10,772 nucleotides of DNA from contig CANRLQ010000028.1 of the NCBI GenBank assembly GCA_947631525.1, positions 1 through 10,772 on the forward strand. The letters are read 5' to 3'. The stretch's first letter is position 1. Every line of letters begins with the position of its first letter. The translations under genes were made by a program, and so were the position numbers. The notes under the pieces are model-generated. The model was not told the origin of the DNA. It did no database searches and was given only the letters and a program-made list of their open reading frames with translations. This document shows positions 1 to 6,554 of the stretch, piece after piece. The DNA comes from an uncultured Bacilli bacterium (GTDB lineage: Bacteria; Bacillota_I; Bacilli_A; RF39; UBA660).

Positions 1-914
1 TAAATAAAATACTTGATTATAGAATGTTTATAAAACTTTATACAACTTATATTGAAGGACTTATCAATTGTATAGGTAGTGACAATAAAATTCATACAAT
101 TTACACTCAAGTATTGACAAGAACAGGTCGTTTATCAAGTGTAGAACCAAATTTACAAAATATTCCAATTAGAAATGAATATGGAAAATTAATTAGAAAA
201 GCGTTTAAACCAAGTAAAGATTCAATTATTATGAGTGGTGATTACTCACAGATAGAACTTAGAATTTTATCACATGTTGCTGGTATTCAATCATTAATAG
301 ACGCTTTTAAAAATAATATAGATATTCATACTAAAACGGCAAGTGATATTTTTAAAGTAGAACCAGATTTTGTAAATTCTAATATGAGAAGAATAGCAAA
401 AGAAGTTAATTTTGGAATTATATATGGAATAAGTAGTTTTGGACTTTCTGAAAATTTAAAAATTTCTAGAACTGAAGCAAAAGAGTTTATTAATAATTAT
501 TTAGAAACATATCCTGGTGTAAAAGAATATATGGATAGAACAATACAGCAGGCATATAAAGATGGATATGTAAAGACATTAATGAATAGAAAAAGAACAA
601 TTAATGAATTAAAAAATAGTAATTATTTAATTAGAAATAGTGGTGAAAGAATAGCTTTAAATACACCAATACAAGGAACTAGTGCAGATATAATTAAAAA
701 AGCAATGGTTGATATTAAAAAGAGATTTAAAGAAGAAAAAATAAAATCAAAAATGATTATTCAAGTTCATGATGAATTAGTATTTGATACCTTAAAAGAA
801 GAAAAGGAAAAAGTAATTGAAATTGTTACAGATTGTATGGAAAATGTTTGTAAATTAAATGTTCCTCTTAAAATTGACATTGAATATGGAGATGATTGGT
901 ATCAAGCAAAATAA
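1..914 (+). CDS. polA: DNA polymerase I, C-terminal polymerase domain (5' end outside window)
   Basis: DNA polymerase I fills gaps and replaces RNA primers during replication and repair. Only the last ~300 residues are present. The frame is open from the window edge: the codons before the ATG at 24 read NKILDYR, a family sequence that normally runs into the KL..TY..GL segment, so that ATG is internal and not a start. The palm and fingers motifs are intact. They are the TGRLSS and EPNLQNIPIR segment, motif A DYSQIELR (240-263), the O-helix with RRIAKEVNFGIIYG (motif B), and motif C VHDELVFD near 765-789. The O-helix has Phe at the sugar-selectivity position, as in E. coli. The gene ends TGG-TAT-CAA-GCA-AAA-TAA. 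The next gene starts inside its last codons, which suggests translational coupling. The 5'-nuclease and 3'-5' exonuclease regions cannot be judged. Confidence 0.97.
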   Translation, partial: NKILDYRMFIKLYTTYIEGLINCIGSDNKIHTIYTQVLTRTGRLSSVEPNLQNIPIRNEYGKLIRKAFKPSKDSIIMSGDYSQIELRILSHVAGIQSLIDAFKNNIDIHTKTASDIFKVEPDFVNSNMRRIAKEVNFGIIYGISSFGLSENLKISRTEAKEFINNYLETYPGVKEYMDRTIQQAYKDGYVKTLMNRKRTINELKNSNYLIRNSGERIALNTPIQGTSADIIKKAMVDIKKRFKEEKIKSKMIIQVHDELVFDTLKEEKEKVIEIVTDCMENVCKLNVPLKIDIEYGDDWYQAK

Positions 915-1773
915 TGTTACAAAAGTGATGGGCGTTAGCATTTTTACAAATTTATTTTTATCAATTTTTAAAATTATTTCAGGTTTTCTGTTTAAATCAA
1001 GTTCTTTGATAGCAGATGGCATGCATTCTTTAAGTGACTTAATAACTGATTTCTTTGCTATAATTGGTAATTTAATTGCAAGAAAACCTGCTGATTATGA
1101 ACATCCCTATGGTCATGGGAAAATTGAATATTTAACAAGTTTAGTAATAGGTTTTATTATTTTAATTGTTGGCTTTTCTGTTATCTATTCATCAGTAAAC
1201 AAGGATGTTGTCATAGCTAATAAAATAGTAGTAGTTGTATCTTTAATAACAATAATTTTGAAATATCTATTATCAAACTATATAATAAAAAAAGGAATTA
1301 AATATAAAAATAATATCTTAATTGCTAGTGGTAAAGAGAGTAAAACAGATATAATTAGTTCTTTAGTTGTACTAGTATCTTCTATATTAATACAATTCAG
1401 TAATAGTATAGAAATACTTAAATATAGTGATATAGTAGCAAGTATTATAGTTGGAATATTTATTTTAAATGTTGGCTTTTCAGTTATTAAAGAAAATATA
1501 AGTATTATACTAGGTGAACAAGAAACAAATAGTATCTATTTAGAAAAATTAAAAAATCTAATTAAAAAAAATGATGGTATAATAGATATAAGTAAATGTA
1601 TCGTTTTAAAATTTGGATATGCATATAATTTATCTTTAACTATTTTAATGGATTCTAATTTAACCTTTTTAAAAGCTCATGAAATAGTAGATGAAATAGA
1701 AAAGAAAATAAAGGAATTTGATGAACATATTGTGTATATAAATACACATATGGAACCTTATATTGAGGAGTGA
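886..1773 (+). CDS. Cation diffusion facilitator (CDF) family metal efflux transporter
   Basis: This is a membrane antiporter of the CDF family, which exports divalent metal ions (Zn, Mn, Fe, Co and similar) in exchange for protons. It has about six hydrophobic segments. TM2 carries ADGMHSLSD, the HxxxD half of the metal site. It is followed by the family loop KPADYEHPYGHGKIEY. The TM5 half-site reads ESKTD, with Glu where zinc transporters usually have His. The C-terminal cytosolic domain has AHEIVDEIEKKIKE and ends with HMEPY, as in the family. The start is uncertain: the frame is open from 859, but residues before about 886 only shadow polA. ATG 886 and ATG 892 are the best choices, and neither has a well-spaced ribosome site, so translation probably couples to polA. 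The metal cannot be assigned from sequence. Confidence 0.92.
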   Translation: MEMIGIKQNNVTKVMGVSIFTNLFLSIFKIISGFLFKSSSLIADGMHSLSDLITDFFAIIGNLIARKPADYEHPYGHGKIEYLTSLVIGFIILIVGFSVIYSSVNKDVVIANKIVVVVSLITIILKYLLSNYIIKKGIKYKNNILIASGKESKTDIISSLVVLVSSILIQFSNSIEILKYSDIVASIIVGIFILNVGFSVIKENISIILGEQETNSIYLEKLKNLIKKNDGIIDISKCIVLKFGYAYNLSLTILMDSNLTFLKAHEIVDEIEKKIKEFDEHIVYINTHMEPYIEE

Positions 1774-1777
1774 TAAA

Positions 1778-2440
1778 GTGAATGTTACAACGATGAAAGA
1801 AGCAATATTAATAAGTTTAGAAAAATATGGATATGATATAAATAATAAGAAAATAATGAAAAAAATAATTAATAGTGCCTTAATGGGAGATGCTAAATAT
1901 TTTACAAGACATAATGGTGCACGTGATTTTATATTAGGTCAAGGTAAAGAAAACATTTTAAAAGAATTAAGAGGATATTCTGATTCAAACGATTTAAATG
2001 TTTTAATTGATACATATATTGAAAATATGTTTAAAAAACAAGAATTTGAGGCTGATTTAAAAAGAGTTTTTAAAGTAATAAAATCATTAAATTTAAATAT
2101 TGAAAATGATGAAGAATTAAGAGAAGCTTCATGGAATTATTTCATAAATGTATTTCAAAATAACAATAAAAGTTTTAGTTGTGATGAATTAAAAAAAGAT
2201 ATGATAAAAGCTGCTTTAGAAGTTTCAAAAGAAGATGATTTTAATCAGTCATTGGTATTAGATGAAAAAAAATTAACAATGGAAGATTCTATTTATTTAG
2301 TAAAAAAATATGTGAATGAAAATAAATTAGATAGTCTTTTAAAAATGATTGAGACAAATGCATATTTATCTAGAAATCTTTTAACTAATATGTTAAATTA
2401 TGTTTATTTTGAACAAGAAAAAAATTTAATAAAAAGTTAA
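1778..2440 (+). CDS. Hypothetical protein, 220 residues, in the polA-CDF operon
   Basis: I do not recognise this protein. The start is taken as GTG 1778 because GAGGAG at 1765-1770 lies 7 bases upstream. A TTG at 1763 would extend the frame but overlaps that ribosome site. The gene begins 4 bases after the CDF stop, so it is co-transcribed. The product is charged and mainly helical by eye, with no signal peptide, membrane segment or metal motif. Its most distinctive part is residues ~25-65, with GDAKYFTRHNGARDF and a Gly-Gln-Gly turn, followed by Lys/Glu/Asp-rich helices. Nothing in the context gives a function. It is probably a cytosolic lineage-specific protein. Confidence 0.75.
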   Translation: MNVTTMKEAILISLEKYGYDINNKKIMKKIINSALMGDAKYFTRHNGARDFILGQGKENILKELRGYSDSNDLNVLIDTYIENMFKKQEFEADLKRVFKVIKSLNLNIENDEELREASWNYFINVFQNNNKSFSCDELKKDMIKAALEVSKEDDFNQSLVLDEKKLTMEDSIYLVKKYVNENKLDSLLKMIETNAYLSRNLLTNMLNYVYFEQEKNLIKS

Positions 2441-2441
2441 C

Positions 2442-2470
2442 TTGACTATAATATTAATAAATGTTAAAAT
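2442..2470 (+). promoter_or_regulatory. SigA-type promoter of the serS transcription unit
   Basis: The -35 box is TTGACT (2442-2447), the spacer is 17 bases, and the -10 box is TAAAAT (2465-2470) with an upstream TG giving an extended -10. It starts right after the stop of the preceding gene and places the start of transcription near 2477, just before the T-box leader. Confidence 0.8.
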
Positions 2471-2476
2471 TAAGTC

Positions 2477-2667
2477 GTTAAAACGATGAAAGAGAATAGT
2501 AATAAAAACTTTATTTTAAGAGAGTTAGTGGTTGGTGTGAACTAATAATAAATTTTTATGAATCTACTCTAGAGTTGAATGTAAACATTCACGGTTAATC
2601 CCGTTATTTAAATTAAGACTACTTAGGATGGTACCGCGTATATACGCTCCTATACTAGTCTTTTTTT
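2477..2667 (+). promoter_or_regulatory. T-box riboswitch, serine specifier (TCT), controlling serS
   Basis: This leader senses uncharged tRNA and prevents termination when it is bound. The Stem I base is AGAG (2491-2494) with CTCT (2567-2570), and the upper helix is ATAAAAA (2502-2508) with TTTTTAT (2553-2559). Between them lies the specifier loop: the 5' side has the usual AGTA (2498-2501), and the 3' side is GAATCTA. The specifier codon is TCT (2563-2565, Ser), followed by the expected A. The conserved T-box sequence GGATGGTACCGCG is at 2626-2638, with TGG able to pair with the tRNA CCA end. The Ser specifier agrees with the downstream gene. Confidence 0.95.
2615..2667 (+). terminator. Conditional terminator of the serS T-box
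   Basis: AAGACTA (2615-2621) pairs with TAGTCTT (2656-2662) and TAGGA (2624-2628) pairs with TCCTA (2648-2652), followed by a run of seven T at 2661-2667. The stem includes the T-box bases, so it excludes the antiterminator fold, as expected for this riboswitch class. Confidence 0.9.
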
Positions 2668-2692
2668 GTTAAAATCAAAGGAAGGTGAAATT

Positions 2693-3976
2693 ATGATAGA
2701 TATAAAATTAATAAGAGAAGATAAAGAAAAAGTAAAGGAAAATATTAGAAAAAAATTTCAAGATCAAAAATTACATTTAGTAGATGAAATAGAAGAATTA
2801 GATATCAAATTCCGTAATGTTAAACAAGAAGGAGATAATTTGAGAAATTTAAAAAATTCCAAAAGTAGTGAGATTGGAGTTTTAATAAGAGAGGGTAAGA
2901 AAGAAGAAGTTGATCAAATAAAAAAAGAAATATCTTCCTATGCAGATAAATTAGAAGAATTAAAAAATGAAGAAGAAAGATTACAAAAAGAAATAAAAGA
3001 AAAAATGATGTTTATTCCAAATATTATAGATAAGTCTGTACCAATTGGTGAAGATGATTCTAAAAATGTTGAAATTGAAAAGTTTGGTGAACCAGTAGTT
3101 CCTAATTATGAAGTACCTTACCACGCTGATATATGTGAATTATTAAATGGATTAGATAAGGATGCAGCAGCAAGAACTAGTGGTAATGGATTTTACTATT
3201 TAATTGGTGATATAGCAAGACTTCATTCAGCTGTACTTTCTTATGCGAGAGATTTTATGATTGAAAAAGGCTTTACTTATTGTGTTCCACCTTTTATGAT
3301 AAGATCTGATGTTGTTACAGGTGTTATGAGTTTTGAAGAAATGGATAACATGATGTATAAAATAGAAGGAGAAGATTTATATCTAATTGGAACAAGTGAA
3401 CATTCTATGATTGGTAGATTTCAAAACCAAATTATTAAAGAGGAAACATTGCCAATTACTTTAACATCATATTCTCCTTGCTTTAGAAAGGAAGTAGGAG
3501 CCCACGGTATAGAAGAAAGAGGACTTTATAGAGTTCATCAATTCGAAAAACAAGAAATGGTTGTTCTATGTAAAAAAGAAGAGGAGATGGATTGGTATAA
3601 TAAAATGTGGAAATATACAGTAGATTTTTTCAGAAGTTTAGATGTACCTGTTAGAACACTTGAATGTTGTAGTGGTGATTTAGCTGATTTAAAAGTTAAA
3701 TCTTGTGATGTCGAAGCATGGAGTCCTAGACAAAAAAAATATTTTGAAGTTGGTTCTTGTTCAACTTTAGGAGATGCTCAAGCAAGAAGATTAGGTATTA
3801 GAATAAAAGGTGAAAATAACAATTATTTTCCTTCTACATTAAATAATACAGTAGTAGCCTCTCCAAGAGGATTAATAGCGGTAATCGAAAATAATTATCA
3901 AGAAGATGGAAGTATTAAAATTCCAGTTGTTTTACAGCCTTATATGGGAGGGAAAGAAAAGATATATGTTAAATAA
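2693..3976 (+). CDS. serS: Serine--tRNA ligase
   Basis: This class II synthetase charges tRNA-Ser with serine through seryl-adenylate; it is cytosolic and dimeric. The start is ATG 2693, preceded by AAGGAAGGTGA; an in-frame TTG at 2666 lies in the terminator T-run and is not credible. The product is 427 residues, a normal length. Residues ~25-105 form the long coiled-coil tRNA-binding arm. The catalytic domain follows, with the serine-binding TSEHS (234-238), motif 2 around SPCFRKEVGAHG (261-272, Arg265), and motif 3 NNTVVASPRGLIAVIENN (384-401, Arg392), then EDGS and PYMGG at the end. The segments SGDLADLKVKSCDVEAWSPR and NNTVVASPR differ from the usual bacterial forms and recall an archaeal-like SerRS branch (from memory). 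Expression is set by the serine T-box. Confidence 0.97.
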   Translation: MIDIKLIREDKEKVKENIRKKFQDQKLHLVDEIEELDIKFRNVKQEGDNLRNLKNSKSSEIGVLIREGKKEEVDQIKKEISSYADKLEELKNEEERLQKEIKEKMMFIPNIIDKSVPIGEDDSKNVEIEKFGEPVVPNYEVPYHADICELLNGLDKDAAARTSGNGFYYLIGDIARLHSAVLSYARDFMIEKGFTYCVPPFMIRSDVVTGVMSFEEMDNMMYKIEGEDLYLIGTSEHSMIGRFQNQIIKEETLPITLTSYSPCFRKEVGAHGIEERGLYRVHQFEKQEMVVLCKKEEEMDWYNKMWKYTVDFFRSLDVPVRTLECCSGDLADLKVKSCDVEAWSPRQKKYFEVGSCSTLGDAQARRLGIRIKGENNNYFPSTLNNTVVASPRGLIAVIENNYQEDGSIKIPVVLQPYMGGKEKIYVK

Positions 3977-5006
3977 AAATTTGTTTCTAGGCGGTAATAT
4001 TGAAAGAAAAAAACAAAATTATTTAAATATGCTTTATAACATTTTAGAAATGCCTAATGGAAATGATAAAGTTGAAACGTTTATAAAATTATATACTTCA
4101 TATTGTAAATTTTGTTACCAACATAAATTAAATACTTATAATTTAGAATTATTTACTAGAGCTACAATGTTATTTATTATTGAAAGTAGACCTTTAGAAT
4201 ATGGTATAGATAATACTAAAAAACAAGAAGCTTTATATCGATTAGAAAAAGTTTTAGTTAATAGAAAAAATGGTATACCAGATGGTATAAGTATTGAAGA
4301 TGCTAATTTAATCCTAGCAACTAATGTTCAAAATGCTCGAATATGTCTTTCAAATGATTCAAAAGATTTTTTTGAAGATAGCTTAGCAGGTTCTTGTGGC
4401 CTTTCTCAAGCAATAACTACTTTTCCACTTTTGGAATTAGGAGTAAAAATGACAATAAATAATACTAGTTCCTTACCTGATTGTGAATGTAGGCATGCCT
4501 TTGCAACTTGTACATTACCTATAAAACATCACAATCAGATATATGAAAGACAATTTCTTATAGATGCTACATATCGCCAATTCTTCTTAGCTATAGAATG
4601 TAATGAAGGTCGTTATTTTACAGGTGATCCTAGATTCAAAGGCAAAGTTGCTCCAAGTGCAGGGTATTATGTTTGTAAAACTCCTGAAGGTATATCATTT
4701 GCAACAGAATTATTAAAAAAAGGGTATGTTGAATTAACAGAAGACAACGCTAAAATATATGGTAATGGTTTTTCATGTGAATCAATTTATTTAAGTACAC
4801 CAATAAATGATAGAAAAAGAATCATTAATCATACTGGTAAAGAATATATTAATGCTATAAATAATAAAAATCTTCAAGAAAGCTTAGACTATACAACTGA
4901 TGAACTTAAAAAATATGGATATAATGTTAGTCTACATAACCACATAGGTCATATTAAAAGAGTTACTGAAGAAGAGATTTCTACAAATAGGAGAAAATCC
5001 GTTTAA
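3966..5006 (+). CDS. Putative papain/transglutaminase-fold protein downstream of serS
   Basis: I do not recognise a named family for this 346-residue protein. The start is ATG 3966, because GGGAGGGAAAG lies 5-15 bases upstream inside serS; the frame extends to 3906 but that part is only a shadow of serS. It overlaps serS by 11 bases with no terminator between, so it is translationally coupled and under serine T-box control. Residues 1-135 are helical. The rest has the ordered triad typical of papain-like/transglutaminase folds: Cys144 in SLAGSCGLSQ, His177 in CECRHAFATCTL and Asp200 in FLIDATYRQF. There is no signal peptide or membrane segment, so it is probably cytosolic. It could be a peptidase, amidase or transferase; the substrate is unknown. 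The triad assignment is inferred from motif order and spacing. Confidence 0.7.
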   Translation: MLNKNLFLGGNIERKKQNYLNMLYNILEMPNGNDKVETFIKLYTSYCKFCYQHKLNTYNLELFTRATMLFIIESRPLEYGIDNTKKQEALYRLEKVLVNRKNGIPDGISIEDANLILATNVQNARICLSNDSKDFFEDSLAGSCGLSQAITTFPLLELGVKMTINNTSSLPDCECRHAFATCTLPIKHHNQIYERQFLIDATYRQFFLAIECNEGRYFTGDPRFKGKVAPSAGYYVCKTPEGISFATELLKKGYVELTEDNAKIYGNGFSCESIYLSTPINDRKRIINHTGKEYINAINNKNLQESLDYTTDELKKYGYNVSLHNHIGHIKRVTEEEISTNRRKSV

Positions 5007-5123
5007 TAAATATTTCAATAATAATGTGATAATGGGTTTAATAATTATAAAATAACATATTTATAAAAATGTAATTGTTAAATTTTATAATATATTTGAT
5101 TTTATTATCAATTAAATAATCAT

Positions 5124-5159
5124 TAAAAAAATATATAGAATTATCTATATATCTTTTTT
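5124..5159. terminator. Bidirectional terminator between convergent genes
   Basis: ATATATAGA (5131-5139) and TCTATATAT (5144-5152) form a perfect 9-bp stem with loop ATTA. A T-rich run follows on the + strand and an A-run (5124-5130) precedes it, giving a T-run for the - strand. The stem overlaps the stop codon of the - strand gene at 5145. The 117 bases between the preceding + strand gene and this site hold nothing else I can support. Confidence 0.75.
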
Positions 5160-5588
5160 TATTTTTTTCTTACATAACGGAAATTCTAAATTTTCAGCAT
5201 CATAAGATATTTCTTTATTATTGACAATACTTTTAATTATATCCAAGTTTATATTTAAAGTTTTAACTAATTTATATACATCATTTGAATATATTTTGTT
5301 TTCAATATCATTTTTATATGTAATATGATATAGCTTAATATCATATTTTTCCAGTTCTTTATCTAAAACTTCATTTTTATTATTTTCAGAATAATTAGCA
5401 ATGTATTCAATTAAATTGCAATACATAATTGAATGATTAATACAAATATTTAAAATATCATTTTCTATATTTTTTTCTTTTAAAAAATATAGATATTCTC
5501 TAATTTCGTAAAAATTAGGACAGTAATCTAATATTGAACTGTAATCCAAACGCATACAATAAAAATCTAAATTATCAAATCTAATCAT
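5145..5588 (-). CDS. Hypothetical protein, 147 residues
   Basis: I do not recognise this protein with confidence. It begins with ATG at 5588, preceded by GGGAG, and has its own vegetative-type promoter, so it is likely a real, independently expressed gene. It lacks a signal peptide or membrane segment and is rich in Asn, Ile, Lys and Tyr. It contains six cysteines (residues ~11, 23, 48, 57 and others near the C-terminus) without a clear zinc-binding spacing. The first ~70 residues (a hydrophobic strand FYCMRL, then alternating helices with a LxxxIxxxN-type repeat) vaguely recall the N-terminal part of LanB-type dehydratases, but the protein is far too short to be one, so this is only a weak hint. 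It points toward the serS unit and away from spoIIIAH. Confidence 0.65.
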   Translation of the reverse strand: MIRFDNLDFYCMRLDYSSILDYCPNFYEIREYLYFLKEKNIENDILNICINHSIMYCNLIEYIANYSENNKNEVLDKELEKYDIKLYHITYKNDIENKIYSNDVYKLVKTLNINLDIIKSIVNNKEISYDAENLEFPLCKKKIKKDI

Positions 5589-5609
5589 AAAACCACACTC
5601 CCTAAATTA

Positions 5610-5638
5610 ATTTTAACATATCTATTTTAGTATATCAA
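5610..5638 (-). promoter_or_regulatory. SigA-type promoter for the 147-residue protein
   Basis: Read on the - strand: TTGATA (5638-5633), 17-base spacer, TAAAAT (5615-5610), with TG one base before the -10 box. It lies 22 bases upstream of the start codon. It predicts growth-phase expression, unlike the divergent sporulation gene. Confidence 0.65.
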
Positions 5639-5644
5639 TAAATT

Positions 5645-5673
5645 GTCATAAATAATTGTTATCTTCATATCTT
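5645..5673 (+). promoter_or_regulatory. Candidate SigE-type promoter of spoIIIAH
   Basis: GTCATAA (5645-5651) matches the SigE -35 form, and CATATCTT (5666-5673) after a 14-base spacer resembles the -10 consensus CATACAAT at 5 of 8 positions. spoIIIAH is SigE-dependent in model Bacilli, which agrees. No good SigA pair is seen here on this strand. Confidence 0.45.
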
Positions 5674-5701
5674 TTATTAGATAGTACTAGGAGGGATAAT
5701 A

Positions 5702-6190
5702 ATGATTAATAAAAAGAATTTGTGGTTTTTAACTTTATTTAGTTTAATTTTAGTATTAAGTGTATATTATATTACAATGCCAAGTGAACTATTACTTACT
5801 AACAGTTCAAACTATTTAAAAAATGATAAGGATAAAACAACCACAGCGTCTGTTGAAGTAGAAGAAAGTGAATTACTCGCAGCTTTAAGAGTTTCTGATG
5901 ATGAATCAGTGGAAAAAGAAATGTCAACATTAAAATCAATTTTGACGAATAAAGAGTCAACTGTTGATGAGAAGAATGATGCATTTGATAAAATGAAAAA
6001 ATTAAATATAAATAAAACTAAGGAAAAAGAAATTGAAAGTAAAATTGAAAGTGAACATAAATTAAAATCATTTGTAAAAATTAAAGATGATCAAGTTAAA
6101 CATGATTCAACTTTAGCAAATAATATAATGCGAACTGTTCAAAATGAGTTTGATCAAAAAATGTATATAACTGTTCAATTCAAAGGATAA
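5702..6190 (+). CDS. spoIIIAH: Stage III sporulation protein AH (SpoIIIAH-like)
   Basis: SpoIIIAH is a mother-cell membrane protein whose extracellular domain meets SpoIIQ from the forespore, forming the channel that keeps the engulfed forespore active. This 162-residue protein has the family layout: a short basic N-terminus, one membrane segment (residues ~6-25) ending LSVYYITMPS, an acidic coiled-coil-like linker (~50-110), and a C-terminal YscJ/FliF-like domain (~111-162) closing with YITVQFKG, the characteristic family ending. It is shorter than B. subtilis SpoIIIAH (about 218 residues), mainly in the linker. AGGAGGG precedes the start. It stands apart from the usual spoIIIAA-AG genes, beside gerE and gerM. 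A SigE-like promoter lies upstream and a hairpin terminator downstream. Confidence 0.9.
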   Translation: MINKKNLWFLTLFSLILVLSVYYITMPSELLLTNSSNYLKNDKDKTTTASVEVEESELLAALRVSDDESVEKEMSTLKSILTNKESTVDEKNDAFDKMKKLNINKTKEKEIESKIESEHKLKSFVKIKDDQVKHDSTLANNIMRTVQNEFDQKMYITVQFKG

Positions 6191-6209
6191 TCAATTCGAT
6201 TGTCCTTTT
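6182..6209 (+). terminator. Terminator of spoIIIAH
   Basis: AAAGGATAATC (6182-6192) pairs with GATTGTCCTTT (6198-6208) through one T-G pair, with a 5-base loop and a short T-run. The stem covers the spoIIIAH stop codon. Confidence 0.8.
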
Positions 6210-6227
6210 ATTGGGTTAAAATAACTC

Positions 6228-6254
6228 ACTAAAATATTCCTATTACATAAAATA
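6228..6254 (+). promoter_or_regulatory. Candidate SigK-type promoter of gerE
   Basis: AC (6228-6229), a 16-base spacer, then CATAAAATA (6246-6254), which fits the SigK -10 pattern CATAnnnTA exactly. gerE is a SigK gene in B. subtilis. The site lies between the spoIIIAH terminator and the gerE ribosome site (GGAAGTGAGGG, 6284-6294). Confidence 0.65.
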
Positions 6255-6300
6255 ATATGAGTAAATATAAACCACCCAACTTAGGAAGTGAGGGAATTTT

Positions 6301-6507
6301 GTGAGTAAAAGTATATTAACAAAAAGAGAAAAACAAGTATTTGAATTACTTATATTAAATAAAACAACTGTTGATATAGCTAAGGAACTTGATATAAGTG
6401 AAAAAACAGTGAGAAATCATATTTCAAATGCTATGCAAAAATTAGGTGTTAAGGGAAGAGCAAGTGCTGTCGTTGAACTTTTAAAACTAGGAGAAATTTC
6501 ATTATAA
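6301..6507 (+). CDS. gerE: Spore coat transcriptional regulator GerE
   Basis: GerE is the last transcription factor of the mother-cell programme; it binds DNA as a dimer and tunes SigK-dependent coat genes. This 68-residue protein is a bare LuxR-type helix-turn-helix with no receiver or ligand domain, like B. subtilis GerE (74 residues). It reads LTKREKQVFELL, then the turn and recognition helix ISEKTVRNHISNAMQKLGVKGR, then AVVELLKLGEISL. This is closer to GerE than to general LuxR-family regulators. The start is GTG 6301, with a strong ribosome site. It is followed by its own terminator and then gerM, which echoes the gerE...gerM order in B. subtilis with the genes between them missing. Confidence 0.93.
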   Translation: MSKSILTKREKQVFELLILNKTTVDIAKELDISEKTVRNHISNAMQKLGVKGRASAVVELLKLGEISL

Positions 6508-6531
6508 ACCGTATTATTTACGGTTTTTTTT
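6506..6531 (+). terminator. Terminator of gerE
   Basis: AAACCGTA (6506-6513) pairs with TACGGTTT (6519-6526), loop TTATT, followed by a run of T to 6531. It starts within the gerE stop codon. Confidence 0.9.
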
Positions 6532-6554
6532 CATAATATTATTTAGGTGATATA

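Noticed and set aside
2666..2692. TTG start for serS
   Set aside because: It falls in the T-run of the T-box terminator and has no ribosome site; ATG 2693 has a strong one and gives the normal SerRS N-terminus MIDIKLIRED.
3709..3715. TGTCGAA, a perfect Spo0A-box-like heptamer
   Set aside because: It lies deep inside serS, where it encodes part of the conserved CDVEAW segment, and no promoter is near. A single 7-mer is expected by chance.
3906..3965. Upstream extension of the gene after serS
   Set aside because: This stretch overlaps the conserved end of serS and its translation has no family signal; the ribosome site points to ATG 3966.
5083..5095. TATAAT-like -10 box between the convergent genes
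   Set aside because: No matching -35 box and no gene downstream on that strand; such strings are common in AT-rich spacers.
5799..5984. A 61-codon open frame on the - strand inside spoIIIAH
   Set aside because: It is antisense to a well-supported gene, has no ribosome site, and its Leu/His/Ser-rich composition is what an antisense shadow of AT-rich coding sequence gives.
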